A DNA stretch of 64,000 nucleotides from Variovorax paradoxus (GTDB taxonomy: Bacteria > Pseudomonadota > Gammaproteobacteria > Burkholderiales > Burkholderiaceae_C), in the NCBI RefSeq assembly GCF_009498455.1, contig NZ_CP045644.1, forward strand, positions 620,001 to 684,000, read 5' to 3'. The translations under genes and the position numbers were made by a program. Shown piece after piece: positions 8,908 to 17,244 of this stretch. Every line of letters begins with the position of its first letter. Positions within the stretch are counted from its first letter, which is position 1. Below the pieces are notes generated by a model that saw nothing but the letters and a program-made list of their open reading frames with translations, made no database searches and had not been told where the DNA came from.

Positions 8908-9558
8908 TCAAACGATCAGGGCGATCGTGGCGTCCAGGTGTTCGGAAGGCGCGCGGCGGAAACCCGAGCGCGCAAAGCGCTGCAGCTGCCCGACCACGAA
9001 GGCCGTGAGCGCCGCGGCGCGCACCTGGGCATCGACGCTGGGCGTGGCCGAGCCGTCGGCGGCGGCCGCGCCGCGCAGCACCTGGCGCAGCGTGGCTTCG
9101 ATCTTGTCGAAGAACTGGTTCATGCGCTGCTGCAGGCGCTCGTTCTCGTAGACCAGCGCGTCGCCGACCATGACGCGCGTCATGCCGGGATTGCGCTCGG
9201 CGAACTGCACGAGCAGCGTGAGGATGCGGGCGGCCTGCTGGCCGCCGGTGGCGCCTTCGCGCTCGAGGATCTGGTTAACCAGCGTGAAGACGCTCTGCTC
9301 GATGAAATCGATGAGGCCCTCGAACATCTGGGCCTTGCTCGCGAAGTGGCGGTACAGGGCCGCCTCGCTCACCTCGAGCCGCGCGGCGAGCGCGGCGGTG
9401 GTGACCCGCTCGGCACCGGGCTGCTCCAGCATGGCGGCCAGCGCCTGCAGGATCTGCACGCGCCGCTCGCCCGGCTTGGGGCGCTTGCGCGTCGGTACGG
9501 CGGCGGGCGTTTCGGCCGGGGTCTCTACGCCGGGGGCAGCTGTCTCTTCGTTCTGCAT
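8908..9558 (-). CDS. slmA: Nucleoid occlusion factor SlmA (TetR family)
   Basis: A 216-residue TetR-fold protein. After a proline-rich leader of about 35 residues, the helix-turn-helix covers about residues 38-85, with the segment TTAALAARLEVSEAALYRHFASKAQMFEGL typical of SlmA. SlmA binds chromosomal SBS sites and FtsZ and stops Z-ring assembly over the nucleoid. The gene lies 97 bases downstream of argB on the same strand, an arrangement I recognise from betaproteobacteria. The ATG at 9558 was chosen over the ATG at 9597 because the longer form would start on a perfect palindrome. A simple TetR repressor is the alternative, but the neighbour and the sequence favour SlmA. Confidence 0.85.
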   Translation of the reverse strand: MQNEETAAPGVETPAETPAAVPTRKRPKPGERRVQILQALAAMLEQPGAERVTTAALAARLEVSEAALYRHFASKAQMFEGLIDFIEQSVFTLVNQILEREGATGGQQAARILTLLVQFAERNPGMTRVMVGDALVYENERLQQRMNQFFDKIEATLRQVLRGAAAADGSATPSVDAQVRAAALTAFVVGQLQRFARSGFRRAPSEHLDATIALIV

Positions 9559-9578
9559 GGGAGCGCGTGCAAAGATGT

Positions 9579-9590
9579 AATCAATTGATT
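9579..9590. promoter_or_regulatory. Perfect 12-bp palindrome upstream of slmA
   Basis: AATCAATTGATT is a perfect palindrome 20 bases before the chosen slmA start, in an otherwise GC-rich stretch. It could be part of a promoter or an operator. It does not resemble the known SlmA site GTGAGTACTCAC, so autoregulation by SlmA is not suggested. Confidence 0.35.
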
Positions 9591-9609
9591 CTCGCACAGC
9601 GCAGTGAGC

Positions 9610-9637
9610 GCGCGCCTTCGGGTCGCCGAAGGCGCGC
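9610..9637 (-). terminator. GC-rich hairpin between argB and slmA
   Basis: A perfect 12-bp stem (GCGCGCCTTCGG and its complement) with a four-base loop lies just after the argB stop. There is no T-run on either side, so it is not a canonical intrinsic terminator. It may attenuate read-through from argB into slmA or protect the argB message from 3' decay. Confidence 0.4.
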
Positions 9638-9655
9638 GAGGGCGCGTCACGGCGC

Positions 9656-10549
9656 TCAACGCGCCCGGATCATCGTGCCGTAGGCCTGGTCGGTCAGGAT
9701 CTCGAGCAGCATCGCGTGGGGCACGCGGCCGTCGATGATGTGCACCGCATTCACACCGCTCTTGGCCGCGTCGAGCGCGCCTTCGATCTTGGGCAGCATG
9801 CCGCCCGAGATGGTGCCGTCGGCGAAGAGGTCGTCGATTTCGCGCGCGCTCAGGTTGGTGAGCAGGTTGCCGTTCTTGTCGAGCACGCCGGGCGTGTTGG
9901 TGAGCAGCATGAGCTTCTCGGCCTTGAGCACCGTGGCGAGCTTGCCGGCGACGACGTCGGCGTTGATGTTGTAGCTCTCGTTCTCTTCGCCGAAGCCGAT
10001 CGGGCTGACGACGGGAATGAAGGCGTCGTCCTGCAGCGCCTTGACCACGCTGGGGTCGATGGAAACGATGTCGCCGACCTGGCCCACGTCGTGGTGCACG
10101 TTGGGGTCGGTGCGGTCGGCCAGCTTGAGCTTCTGCGCCCGAATGAGGCCGCCGTCGCGCCCCGTGAGGCCCACGGCCTTGCCGCCGGCCTGGTTGATCA
10201 GGCCCACGATGTCCTGCTGCACCTCGCCGGCCAGCACCCATTCGACGACTTCCATGGTCTCGGCGTCGGTCACGCGCATGCCCTGCACGAAGCTGCCCTT
10301 CTTGCCGAGCTTGTTCAGCGCAGCCTCGATCTGCGGGCCGCCGCCGTGCACCACCACCGGGTTCATGCCGACCAGCTTGAGCAACACGACGTCTTCCGCG
10401 AAGTCGGCCTGCAGCGCCGGGTCGGTCATGGCGTTGCCGCCGTACTTGATGACGATGGTCTTGCCGTGGAACTTGCGGATGTACGGCAGCGCCTGGGCCA
10501 GGATCTCGGCCTTGTCGCGCGGAGGGATGTTGAGGACGGGATCGGTCAT
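9656..10549 (-). CDS. argB: Acetylglutamate kinase
   Basis: A 297-residue amino acid kinase that phosphorylates N-acetyl-L-glutamate, the second step of arginine synthesis, in the cytoplasm. The nucleotide-binding KYGGNAM segment is at residues 34-40. [10 protein letters not shown], which binds the substrate, is near residue 67, and [10 protein letters not shown] is near residue 147. The length and start match the family, and the Arg and Lys residues used for allosteric inhibition are in the usual C-terminal region. slmA follows on the same strand. Confidence 0.97.
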   Translation of the reverse strand: MTDPVLNIPPRDKAEILAQALPYIRKFHGKTIVIKYGGNAMTDPALQADFAEDVVLLKLVGMNPVVVHGGGPQIEAALNKLGKKGSFVQGMRVTDAETMEVVEWVLAGEVQQDIVGLINQAGGKAVGLTGRDGGLIRAQKLKLADRTDPNVHHDVGQVGDIVSIDPSVVKALQDDAFIPVVSPIGFGEENESYNINADVVAGKLATVLKAEKLMLLTNTPGVLDKNGNLLTNLSAREIDDLFADGTISGGMLPKIEGALDAAKSGVNAVHIIDGRVPHAMLLEILTDQAYGTMIRAR

Positions 10550-10616
10550 GGACAGTCAGGCTCCGAAGCGGTGGACGAAAGAAAGGATTCTCGCAACAAC
10601 AAGGGGGCGCCGGCGG

Positions 10617-11708
10617 TCAGGGCCGCAGCCAGCGCGGGACCTTGAAGCGCACGATCATCAGGTACGCCCCGACATAGGTCGTGACGAACAGAAGGCAGAA
10701 CAGCATCAGCACGAAGGTGTTGTTCCAGAACAGCACCGCGGGCACCACCGACAGCGCGGCAAACATCCACAGGTAGGGCGAGGTGCGGTTGTTGCGCGCC
10801 AGCAGCTGGCGCGCCTCGTCGTCCGCGAAGGCCACGCGCACGATGCGCCGGAAGATCAGCTGGTGAAAGTGCAGCGCGTCGGCCGTGCCCGGCGACTGGC
10901 CGCGCGCCAGCTTGCGGTAGATGGAGAACAGCGTCTCCCACACCGGGTAGATCAGGAGCAGCATCGGGAACCACGGCGACACCACGCGGTGGCGCTGCAC
11001 CAGCGTCACGCAGGCCACGGCGATCACCATGCCCCAGACGTAGGCGCCGCCGTCGCCGGCGAAGATCTTGCCGCGCGGGTAGTTCCAGACCAGGAAACCG
11101 AAGGTGGCGCCGACCAGGCAGATCACCATCGCGGCCAGTTGCCGGTCGCCCAGCTGCAGCGCGACGTGCGAGATGGCCAGGCACACGAGCACGGCCACGG
11201 TGCCGGCCAGCCCGTTGTAGCCGTCGATGATGTTGAAGGCATGCGGCAGGCCGCCGATGGCCAGGGCCGCGAAGACCAACGAGGCATAGGGCAGCATCGC
11301 GAGCCAGCCGTCGAGCGTCTCGAAGCCCGTGCGCGCCACGCCCAGGCCCTGCACCCAGCACACCAGCAACGCCGAGCCGATGGTCAGGCCCAGCCGGTAG
11401 CGCACCTTGACCTGCTGGGTCACGTCTTCGACGATGCCGCCGAGCACGGCGGGCAGGATGCACACCAGCGTGAGGACCGAGGACTTGAGCGGCCAGGCAA
11501 TGTTCAGCGGCTCGATGAGCCCTGCGCCCAGCCAGGCCGCGCTCATGCCGAGCATGATGCCGGCCCCGCCCAGACGCGGCACGTGGCCCTTGTGGAAACG
11601 CTGGGGCATGTCAGCGCCGTAGCGGCGCGCGTGTCTGCGCGCGCGGCGCATGAACAGCTGCACCGCGATGGCGGAGACGAAGAAACTGAGAATGATCAGG
11701 GCAATCAT
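10617..11708 (-). CDS. MraY/WecA-type undecaprenyl-phosphate sugar-1-phosphate transferase
   Basis: A 363-residue inner-membrane protein with about ten hydrophobic helices. It carries the polyprenyl-phosphate N-acetylhexosamine-1-phosphate transferase motifs: GHVPRLGGAGI near residue 41, an ED pair at 94-95 where the family usually has DD, NIIDGYNGLAG at 159-169, IFAGDGG at 215-221 and the HFH motif at 280-282. It would start O-antigen synthesis by moving GlcNAc-1-P (or a related sugar) onto undecaprenyl phosphate. It marks the left edge of the polysaccharide locus. The Glu replacing the first Asp also occurs in some relatives and is not taken as loss of function. Confidence 0.9.
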   Translation of the reverse strand: MIALIILSFFVSAIAVQLFMRRARRHARRYGADMPQRFHKGHVPRLGGAGIMLGMSAAWLGAGLIEPLNIAWPLKSSVLTLVCILPAVLGGIVEDVTQQVKVRYRLGLTIGSALLVCWVQGLGVARTGFETLDGWLAMLPYASLVFAALAIGGLPHAFNIIDGYNGLAGTVAVLVCLAISHVALQLGDRQLAAMVICLVGATFGFLVWNYPRGKIFAGDGGAYVWGMVIAVACVTLVQRHRVVSPWFPMLLLIYPVWETLFSIYRKLARGQSPGTADALHFHQLIFRRIVRVAFADDEARQLLARNNRTSPYLWMFAALSVVPAVLFWNNTFVLMLFCLLFVTTYVGAYLMIVRFKVPRWLRP

Positions 11709-11728
11709 GAGTGGGGTTGGGGGAACCC

Positions 11729-11734
11729 TAGAAT
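11729..11734 (+). promoter_or_regulatory. Possible -10 element of the divergent promoter region
   Basis: TAGAAT stands 19 bases before the ATG of the plus-strand glycosyltransferase, within a short inverted repeat (GGGAA and TTCCC, 11721-11738). The 45-base gap between the two divergent genes must hold promoters for one or both. No good -35 box is visible. Confidence 0.3.
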
Positions 11735-11753
11735 TCCCGAGCGAAATTAGACC

Positions 11754-12503
11754 ATGCCCACGCCCCCTTCTTCACCCCAAGCCCCGGTCACCCTGTCGAT
11801 CGTGAGTCACGGCCAGCTCGCGCTGGTGCTGCCGCTGCTCGAGCAGCTCGACCGCCACAGCCGAGGCTCGATTGCCAAGGTCGTGCTCACGCTGAACATT
11901 CCCGAGGCCGACCTGAGTGCAGGACGACACTGGGGCTTCGCCATCGAACGGATCGAGAACCCCACGCCCCTGGGCTTCGGCGCCAACCACAACCAGGCCT
12001 TCGCGCGCTGCGACACGCCCTGGTTCCTGGTGCTCAACCCCGACATCCGCTTCGACGCCGACGTGCTGGCCCCGATGCTCGCCCAGGCCGCGCCCGACGC
12101 CGGCCTCATGACGCCGCGCATCCTGGAGTCGGGCCGGCCCGTGCCCGAGCCGCACCGCGCCCTGCTGACCCCCTTCGAGATCCTGGGCCGCAAGAAGCCC
12201 GGCTACCAGCCGCCGGCCGTGCCGGCCTGGATTCCCGGCCTGTTCATGCTGTTCCGCAGCGAGGCCTACCACCAGATCGGCGGCTTCGACGAGCGCTTCT
12301 TCATGTACGGGGAAGACTTCGACATCTGCGCGCGCACCCGGCTGGCCGGCTGGAAGCTCCAGGTGACCGAAGACCTGCACGCGCGCCACGACGCCCAGCG
12401 CGCCAGCCACCGCAGCAAGAAGTACCTGTACTGGCACGTGACCAGCCTGCTCAAAGTGTGGCTGTCGGGGGCCTTTTGGCGCTACCGGCGGCTGCAGGAC
12501 TAA
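11754..12503 (+). CDS. Glycosyltransferase family 2 (WbbL-like, rhamnosyltransferase type)
   Basis: A 249-residue GT-A fold protein. The first strand LSIVSHGQ is at about residue 14 and the nucleotide-sugar Asp motif, LVLNPDIRF, is near residue 92. The acceptor-side segment GGFDERFFMYGEDFDICAR is near residue 180 and has the acidic catalytic cluster. It resembles WbbL-type rhamnosyltransferases, which add rhamnose to GlcNAc-PP-undecaprenol, and this fits the WecA-like gene next door and the rfb genes of the locus. Its TAA stop overlaps the TAG stop of the convergent gene by 4 bases. The linkage is not predictable. Confidence 0.88.
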   Translation: MPTPPSSPQAPVTLSIVSHGQLALVLPLLEQLDRHSRGSIAKVVLTLNIPEADLSAGRHWGFAIERIENPTPLGFGANHNQAFARCDTPWFLVLNPDIRFDADVLAPMLAQAAPDAGLMTPRILESGRPVPEPHRALLTPFEILGRKKPGYQPPAVPAWIPGLFMLFRSEAYHQIGGFDERFFMYGEDFDICARTRLAGWKLQVTEDLHARHDAQRASHRSKKYLYWHVTSLLKVWLSGAFWRYRRLQD

Positions 12504-13483
12504 CCGCGCTCGAAAAGATCCTGCGCGACGGCGTGGCCGCCCCGCCCAAAACGCGCGTAGCGCCCTCGGGCGGCCTCGATGAGGATCGGCACCAGCCGCA
12601 GGAACCGCGCCGCCGGCAGCTGCGCCCTGAAGCGCTGGTGCGCCACCTTGGCGCGCTGCGATGCCACGTACCTCGCAGGCACCCGGTCACCGAGCTGCTG
12701 CAGTCGCTGCAGCAGCGCCTCTGCCCGGCGCAGGCGCCCCACGTGCTTGTCGCCGCGCTCGGCAAAGGCCTTGGCCATCTTGTCGGACAGCGTGAGACGC
12801 CGCGCACCGATCTGGTTGCTGGCGTGCTGCCGGTAGTCGATGGTGGGCTCCGGCAGGGCGTCCACGCGCCCGACGGCGGCGGCAACGGCCCCCAGCCACT
12901 CGTCGTGCACCCATTCCGGCGCGAATGGCAGGGCCGCGTCGAGCAGGGTCCTGCGGAACATGGTGGTCGCACCGGTCACCAGGTTGCGCCGCAAGAACAC
13001 GTCGAAGGCCTCGCCCTGCGCAATGGCCGCCAACTCTCCGGGCTGCACCTCCAGGGCATGAAAGAGGGTCGAACCCAGCGAGGCCAACTGGTCGTCGACC
13101 AGGCGGGCGTCGGTGTGCAACAGCAGCAGGTCGGGGCGCGCTTCGAACTGCGCCACCATGCGCGCGAGCCGGCCGGGATGCCAGACATCGTCCTGGTCGC
13201 ACAGCACGATGAGGTCATGCTGGCAGGCGCCCACGGCCTGTTCGAAATTGCGCGTGACGCCCAGAGCCGGCTTGTTGCTGAACACCCGCAGCGCCACGCG
13301 GTCCGCCACCCCGCATGCGGCGAGGGTGTCGCGCACGACCGCCAGCGTGTCGTCGCTGGAGTTGTCGTCGGACAGCACGATCTCCAGCGGCAACGGCACC
13401 TGCGTGCAGATGCTGCGGACCTGGTCGGGAAGATAGCGGGCGCCGTTGTAGGTACACAGCGCGACGGAAACACCGGGCGCCAT
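12500..13483 (-). CDS. Glycosyltransferase family 2
   Basis: A 327-residue GT2 enzyme. SVALCTYNGARYLPDQVRSI at the N-terminus is the nucleotide-binding start, LSDDNSSDDT follows near residue 37, and LCDQDDVWHPGRL near residue 94 is the DxD-type motif. These are typical of rhamnan and O-antigen transferases. The C-terminal third is helical and basic. It follows the two-domain transferase gene on the same strand with a 4-base gap, so both are read together. It probably adds one sugar of the repeat unit at the cytoplasmic membrane. Confidence 0.9.
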   Translation of the reverse strand: MAPGVSVALCTYNGARYLPDQVRSICTQVPLPLEIVLSDDNSSDDTLAVVRDTLAACGVADRVALRVFSNKPALGVTRNFEQAVGACQHDLIVLCDQDDVWHPGRLARMVAQFEARPDLLLLHTDARLVDDQLASLGSTLFHALEVQPGELAAIAQGEAFDVFLRRNLVTGATTMFRRTLLDAALPFAPEWVHDEWLGAVAAAVGRVDALPEPTIDYRQHASNQIGARRLTLSDKMAKAFAERGDKHVGRLRRAEALLQRLQQLGDRVPARYVASQRAKVAHQRFRAQLPAARFLRLVPILIEAARGRYARFGRGGHAVAQDLFERG

Positions 13484-13487
13484 CGCG

Positions 13488-15356
13488 TCAGGCCGGTGCC
13501 ACGCGCGGCGGCCAGGCGTAGCTGAAATCTTCGCGTTCCAGCATGAGGTTGGGGCTGTAGGCGGGGTCGTTCTGCAGCCATGCGCCCCATCGGCGCTTCA
13601 TGTAGGTCACATCGTCCTGGAACGGCCCGCTTGCCGGCTCGGTGCTCTTTCTGGCGCGCGCCGCAGGCTGGTGGTCGAGCAGCTCCGCGTAGGGGGTCCA
13701 GAGCGTGCGCAATCCGGCTTCGCCCAGTCTCAGGCAGAGGTCCACATCCGCAAACACCTCCTTCAGATGGGTCCCGTCGAGGCCCCCGACCTGAAGATAG
13801 CGGTCTTTGCGGATCACAAGACAGGCCGATGTCACGGCCGACAGCGATTGGATCAGCGCGGCACGGCCGCCATAGCCTTCGCGCCCTGCGGGCATGCCGC
13901 GGTGCGAGCAGCCGGCCACGCCATCGGGTCCGAGGCCCAGGATGATGCCGGCGTGCGTCAGGATCCGGCGCCGGTCCATCAGCCTTGCGCCCACCGCGCC
14001 GACACCGGGTTGCAGCGCCAGGCTCACCATTTCAGACAGCCATTCTGGCGTGAGGACCTCGAGGCTGTCGTCGAGCAATGCGATCACGTCGCCCGTCGCA
14101 GCCTCGACCGCCGCGTTGCGCAGCGCGGCGGCGCCCTGCTTCTGCGGATGACGCAGCACGCGCACGTTCGGGCGCCCGGCCACAGATTCCAGGCAGGCCA
14201 GCGCCGCGGCATCGTCCGAGGCGTTGTCGGCCACGATGATTTCGTAGTGCGGGTAGACGGTCTTTGCGACGATCGCGTCCACGCACCGGCGCAGCGACAC
14301 CGCGGCATTGCGCGTCGAAATGACCAGCGACACCAACGGCGGCGTGTCGGGCAACGCGTAGTGCACCCGGTAGCCGAACCCGATGTGTTCTGCGGTCGCG
14401 CGCGTCTGCGTCCGTTCGAAATGCTCGTTGAGCGCGCGCTCGCCGGCCACCACGGCATAGGGCTTGGCGTCCATCGACTTCGCGGTGCTTTCGGCATGCA
14501 CGCGCCAGTGGTAGAGCACCCGCGGGATGTGGCGCACCTGCCTTGGCTCGACACGCTCCATGCAGCGAAGCACGAGGTCCCAGTCCTGCGAACCTTCCAG
14601 GCCCAACCGGAAGCCGCCAACGGCACGCACCAGGTCGGCCGACAGCACGCCGAGGTGGCTGAACATGTTCTGCGAGCGGAAGAGATCGGCATTCCAGTCG
14701 CACTTGAAATACGGGCCGGAACGACTCAGGGCTTCGTCGACCTTGTCCTCGTCGGAATAGATCAACCGGACATCGGGATGGCTGGCAATGCAGTCGGCCA
14801 CCCAGAACAGCGCATCCGCCGGCAGCAGGTCGTCATGGTCCATGAGCGCGATCCATGCGCCGGCGACCAGCTCGAGCGCACTGTTCGATGCGGCGGAGAT
14901 GTGGCCGTTCTTCGGCCGGAGCACCACCTTGATGCGAGGGTCGCTGTCGGCATAGGACTGCAGGATCGACCGGACCTCCGCCGATGGCGACGCGTCGTCC
15001 GCGATGCACAGCTCCCAGTTCGGATAGATCTGTCCGCGCACCGACTCGATGGCCTCGCGCAGCCAGACCGGATTGGGGTTGTACGAGGGCATGAGCACCG
15101 AAATCAACGGCCGATCGGCCATGGCGGCCACGCGCTGCGCCAACCTGTCCGTGGCGGCGGGCGTGAGGGTGTCGTGGTCGCGGACCCAGCGCGCATAGTC
15201 GTTGAACCCCGTGACACGCCTCCCGAGTTCCCACTGAATGCCGCGCCAGCCCGCCTTGCGGAACATCCGCCACGCCCGTTGAAGCCGCCCCCCGACACCG
15301 GGGGTTCTCCAGAGCACGGTCAGGAAGAAGTCGAAGAGCCGAGATACAGATTTCAT
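13488..15356 (-). CDS. Two-domain glycosyltransferase (GT2-GT2), O-antigen assembly
   Basis: A 622-residue protein with two consecutive GT-A domains. The first (about 82-310) begins LISVLMPSYNPN, with ADDASPSAEV and MDHDDLLPADAL as its metal and nucleotide motifs. The second (about 343-590) begins LVSLVISTRNAAVSL, with VADNASDD and LLDDSLEVL. An N-terminal helix-rich region of 80 residues precedes them. Such tandem enzymes often add two sugars, or alternate linkages, in a repeating O-polysaccharide. It is the first gene of a short minus-strand operon and diverges from the ABC exporter genes. Confidence 0.9.
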   Translation of the reverse strand: MKSVSRLFDFFLTVLWRTPGVGGRLQRAWRMFRKAGWRGIQWELGRRVTGFNDYARWVRDHDTLTPAATDRLAQRVAAMADRPLISVLMPSYNPNPVWLREAIESVRGQIYPNWELCIADDASPSAEVRSILQSYADSDPRIKVVLRPKNGHISAASNSALELVAGAWIALMDHDDLLPADALFWVADCIASHPDVRLIYSDEDKVDEALSRSGPYFKCDWNADLFRSQNMFSHLGVLSADLVRAVGGFRLGLEGSQDWDLVLRCMERVEPRQVRHIPRVLYHWRVHAESTAKSMDAKPYAVVAGERALNEHFERTQTRATAEHIGFGYRVHYALPDTPPLVSLVISTRNAAVSLRRCVDAIVAKTVYPHYEIIVADNASDDAAALACLESVAGRPNVRVLRHPQKQGAAALRNAAVEAATGDVIALLDDSLEVLTPEWLSEMVSLALQPGVGAVGARLMDRRRILTHAGIILGLGPDGVAGCSHRGMPAGREGYGGRAALIQSLSAVTSACLVIRKDRYLQVGGLDGTHLKEVFADVDLCLRLGEAGLRTLWTPYAELLDHQPAARARKSTEPASGPFQDDVTYMKRRWGAWLQNDPAYSPNLMLEREDFSYAWPPRVAPA

Positions 15357-15537
15357 AGACGACCTGCCGGCTGAAACGGCAAGGAGGGAACTTTTTCGTG
15401 GAATACGCGCCGTACAGGCGGCTCGAAGGAGAAGCGAGGGCTCGATGTCCGTCGGCAGGCGATTATCTTCGCTTCGCCTTTCCGCCCGGGGCTGTACAGG
15501 CCGCCAGCCGTCGACACAGGCCGTTCACCTCGCCCGG

Positions 15538-15543
15538 TAAAAT
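15538..15543 (+). promoter_or_regulatory. Possible -10 box for the ABC exporter operon
   Basis: TAAAAT followed by CGCGCGG is a common -10 context in Burkholderiales. It stands 147 bases before the wzm start in the 328-base divergent gap (15357-15684). No convincing -35 box was found at 16-18 bases upstream. The rest of that gap shows no further gene apart from the short reading frame at 15570-15728. Confidence 0.3.
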
Positions 15544-15569
15544 CGCGCGGTTCACACAAAGGATAGAAA

Positions 15570-15728
15570 ATGAGGCCGCCCTCCGGCATCGCTGACGTGG
15601 CGACCCTTGCCCGCCACGACACAGCCCGGAGCTCTTCGGGCGAAGACACCACCGTCCATCCCCCGCAGACTCGTACAGACGCACATGAGCCAAGTTCACT
15701 CCAACCTCCACCGCAGCGCCTGGTCTGA
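15570..15728 (+). CDS. Candidate short leader open reading frame ahead of wzm
   Basis: A 52-codon frame begins with ATG at 15570, preceded by AAAGGA at six bases, the best ribosome site in this gap. The product is proline-rich and polar and matches nothing I recognise. It runs past the wzm start (15685) in another frame and ends 43 bases inside it. The wzm ATG has no Shine-Dalgarno sequence of its own, so translation of this frame might influence wzm expression. It may equally be chance. Confidence 0.25.
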   Translation: MRPPSGIADVATLARHDTARSSSGEDTTVHPPQTRTDAHEPSSLQPPPQRLV

Positions 15729-16488
15729 TTGGTGGGAGGGCACACGCCGCACGGACATCTGGTGGACCCTCGCCTGGTCCGACATCGTCCTGCGTTACAG
15801 GCGCTCCATGCTGGGCCCGCTGTGGCTCACGCTGAGCATGGGCGCCATGATCGGGGGCATGGGGCCGCTGTACAGCTCGCTGTTCGGCACCGAGCTGTCC
15901 AAGTTCTTCCCCCACCTGGCGCTCGGCATCATCTTCTGGGGCTTCTTCTCCAGCATGGTCACCGACTCATGCAACGCGTTCGTCAGCTCGGGCAACTACC
16001 TCAAGCAGAGCTATTTCCCGATCAGCCTCTTCGTGTGGCGCAGCATGGGGCGCAACATCATCCAGTTCGCGCATCAGATCGTGTTGTACGTCCCGGTGGC
16101 GCTCTGGGCGGGCATTTCGCTGTCGTGGTCTGCGCTGCTCATCGTGCCGGCATTCATCCTCCTGCTGATCAACGCCCACGCGCTGGGCCTCGCGCTGGGT
16201 CTTATCTGCACCCGATTCCGCGACGTCACCCAGATCGTCACCAGCGTGATGCAGATGCTGATGTTCCTGACGCCGGTCTTCTGGCTGCCCTCGAGCCTGC
16301 CGGGCCGCGCCCAGTACATCCTCTGGAACCCGTTTGCACAGATGCTCGACCTCCTGCGCACGCCGCTGATGGGCGAGGTGGCCCAAGCCCACAGCTGGTG
16401 GGGCATCCTCGGATGGACGGCGGGCTGCGTCGCCGTTTCGTGCCTGCTGTTCGCAAGGTACCGCCGTCGCGTCGTCTATTGGCTCTGA
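15685..16488 (+). CDS. wzm: O-antigen/polysaccharide ABC exporter permease (Wzm)
   Basis: A 267-residue ABC-2 family membrane protein with six hydrophobic helices. The N-terminal amphipathic segment ends in DIVLRYRRSMLGPLW, the standard entry into the first helix. It pairs with the ATPase encoded 6 bases downstream to move lipid-linked O-polysaccharide across the inner membrane. The start at 15685 gives a family-length N-terminus; a TTG at 15607 in frame would add 26 residues with no visible homology. An ABC route implies that the chain is finished in the cytoplasm before export. Confidence 0.93.
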   Translation: MSQVHSNLHRSAWSDWWEGTRRTDIWWTLAWSDIVLRYRRSMLGPLWLTLSMGAMIGGMGPLYSSLFGTELSKFFPHLALGIIFWGFFSSMVTDSCNAFVSSGNYLKQSYFPISLFVWRSMGRNIIQFAHQIVLYVPVALWAGISLSWSALLIVPAFILLLINAHALGLALGLICTRFRDVTQIVTSVMQMLMFLTPVFWLPSSLPGRAQYILWNPFAQMLDLLRTPLMGEVAQAHSWWGILGWTAGCVAVSCLLFARYRRRVVYWL

Positions 16489-16494
16489 AGAAAC

Positions 16495-17196
16495 ATGGCT
16501 TTCATTTCACTCAAAGATGTCTCCGTCAACTTCCCCATCTACGGGGCAGGTGCCAACTCGCTGAAGAAGACCATCGCGGCCTCGGTCACCGGCGGTCGAT
16601 TCGGCCAGGAGACCGGCGTCACCGTCGTTCAGGCGCTCAGCAACATCAACCTCGAATTGAAGAGCGGCGACCGGCTGGGGCTGGTCGGCCACAACGGCGC
16701 GGGCAAGTCCACGCTCCTGCGCACCCTGGCCGGGGTCTATGAGCCTTCGTCAGGTGAATTCACCCGCCAAGGCTCGGTCTCCAGCCTGATCGACCCTTCG
16801 CTGGGCATCGAAGCCGATGCCACGGGCATCGAGAACATCATGCTGCGCGGCCTGGTCATGGGCATGAGCAAGAAGCAGCTCGACAAGCTGACCCCCGAGA
16901 TCTGCGAGTTCAGCGGCCTGGGCGAATACGTGCACATGCCCGTGCGCACCTATTCCACCGGCATGCTGATGCGGCTCGCGTTCTCCATTTCCACCAGCGT
17001 CGAGGCGGACATCCTGTTGATGGACGAGTGGCTGTCGGTCGGCGATGCCGCCTTCACCGAGAAGGCCGAACAGCGCATGAAGGACGTGGTCGCCAAGTCC
17101 GGCATCCTGATCCTCGCCTCGCATTCGCCGGAGTTGATCGCCAAGGAGTGCAACCGGGTCATTCACCTGGAGCACGGGCGAATCGTGGAGCGCTGA
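16495..17196 (+). CDS. wzt: O-antigen/polysaccharide ABC exporter ATPase (Wzt, short form)
   Basis: A 233-residue ABC ATPase of the polysaccharide-export group. Walker A GHNGAGKST is at 65-73, the signature is the variant YSTGM at 153-157, Walker B ILLMDEWL is at 173-180, and the switch His is at 210. The protein ends right after the nucleotide domain, so it lacks the C-terminal carbohydrate-binding domain of Wzt proteins that recognise a capped chain end. It therefore resembles the exporters of uncapped chains. This is of interest because a possible chain-terminating methyltransferase is encoded nearby (20268-22274). Confidence 0.93.
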   Translation: MAFISLKDVSVNFPIYGAGANSLKKTIAASVTGGRFGQETGVTVVQALSNINLELKSGDRLGLVGHNGAGKSTLLRTLAGVYEPSSGEFTRQGSVSSLIDPSLGIEADATGIENIMLRGLVMGMSKKQLDKLTPEICEFSGLGEYVHMPVRTYSTGMLMRLAFSISTSVEADILLMDEWLSVGDAAFTEKAEQRMKDVVAKSGILILASHSPELIAKECNRVIHLEHGRIVER

Positions 17197-17206
17197 AAAG
17201 CGCGCC

Positions 17207-17237
17207 GGGGCGGGGGGCGGAACTCCCCGTGCGCCCC
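17207..17237. terminator. Possible bidirectional terminator hairpin
   Basis: GGGGCG (17207-17212) and CGCCCC (17232-17237) can form the outer part of a GC-rich hairpin, with further G4/C4 pairing inside, in the 48-base gap between the convergent wzt and glycosyltransferase genes. There is no T-run. Confidence 0.3.
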
Positions 17238-17244
17238 TGGGCCT

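Noticed and set aside
9559..9597. Longer SlmA start at 9597
   Set aside because: It adds 13 residues that begin on a perfect palindrome, and the shorter form matches the family start better.
15357..15684. JUMPstart/ops-type element before the exporter genes
   Set aside because: I looked for the GGCGGTAG core and conserved upstream block and found none.
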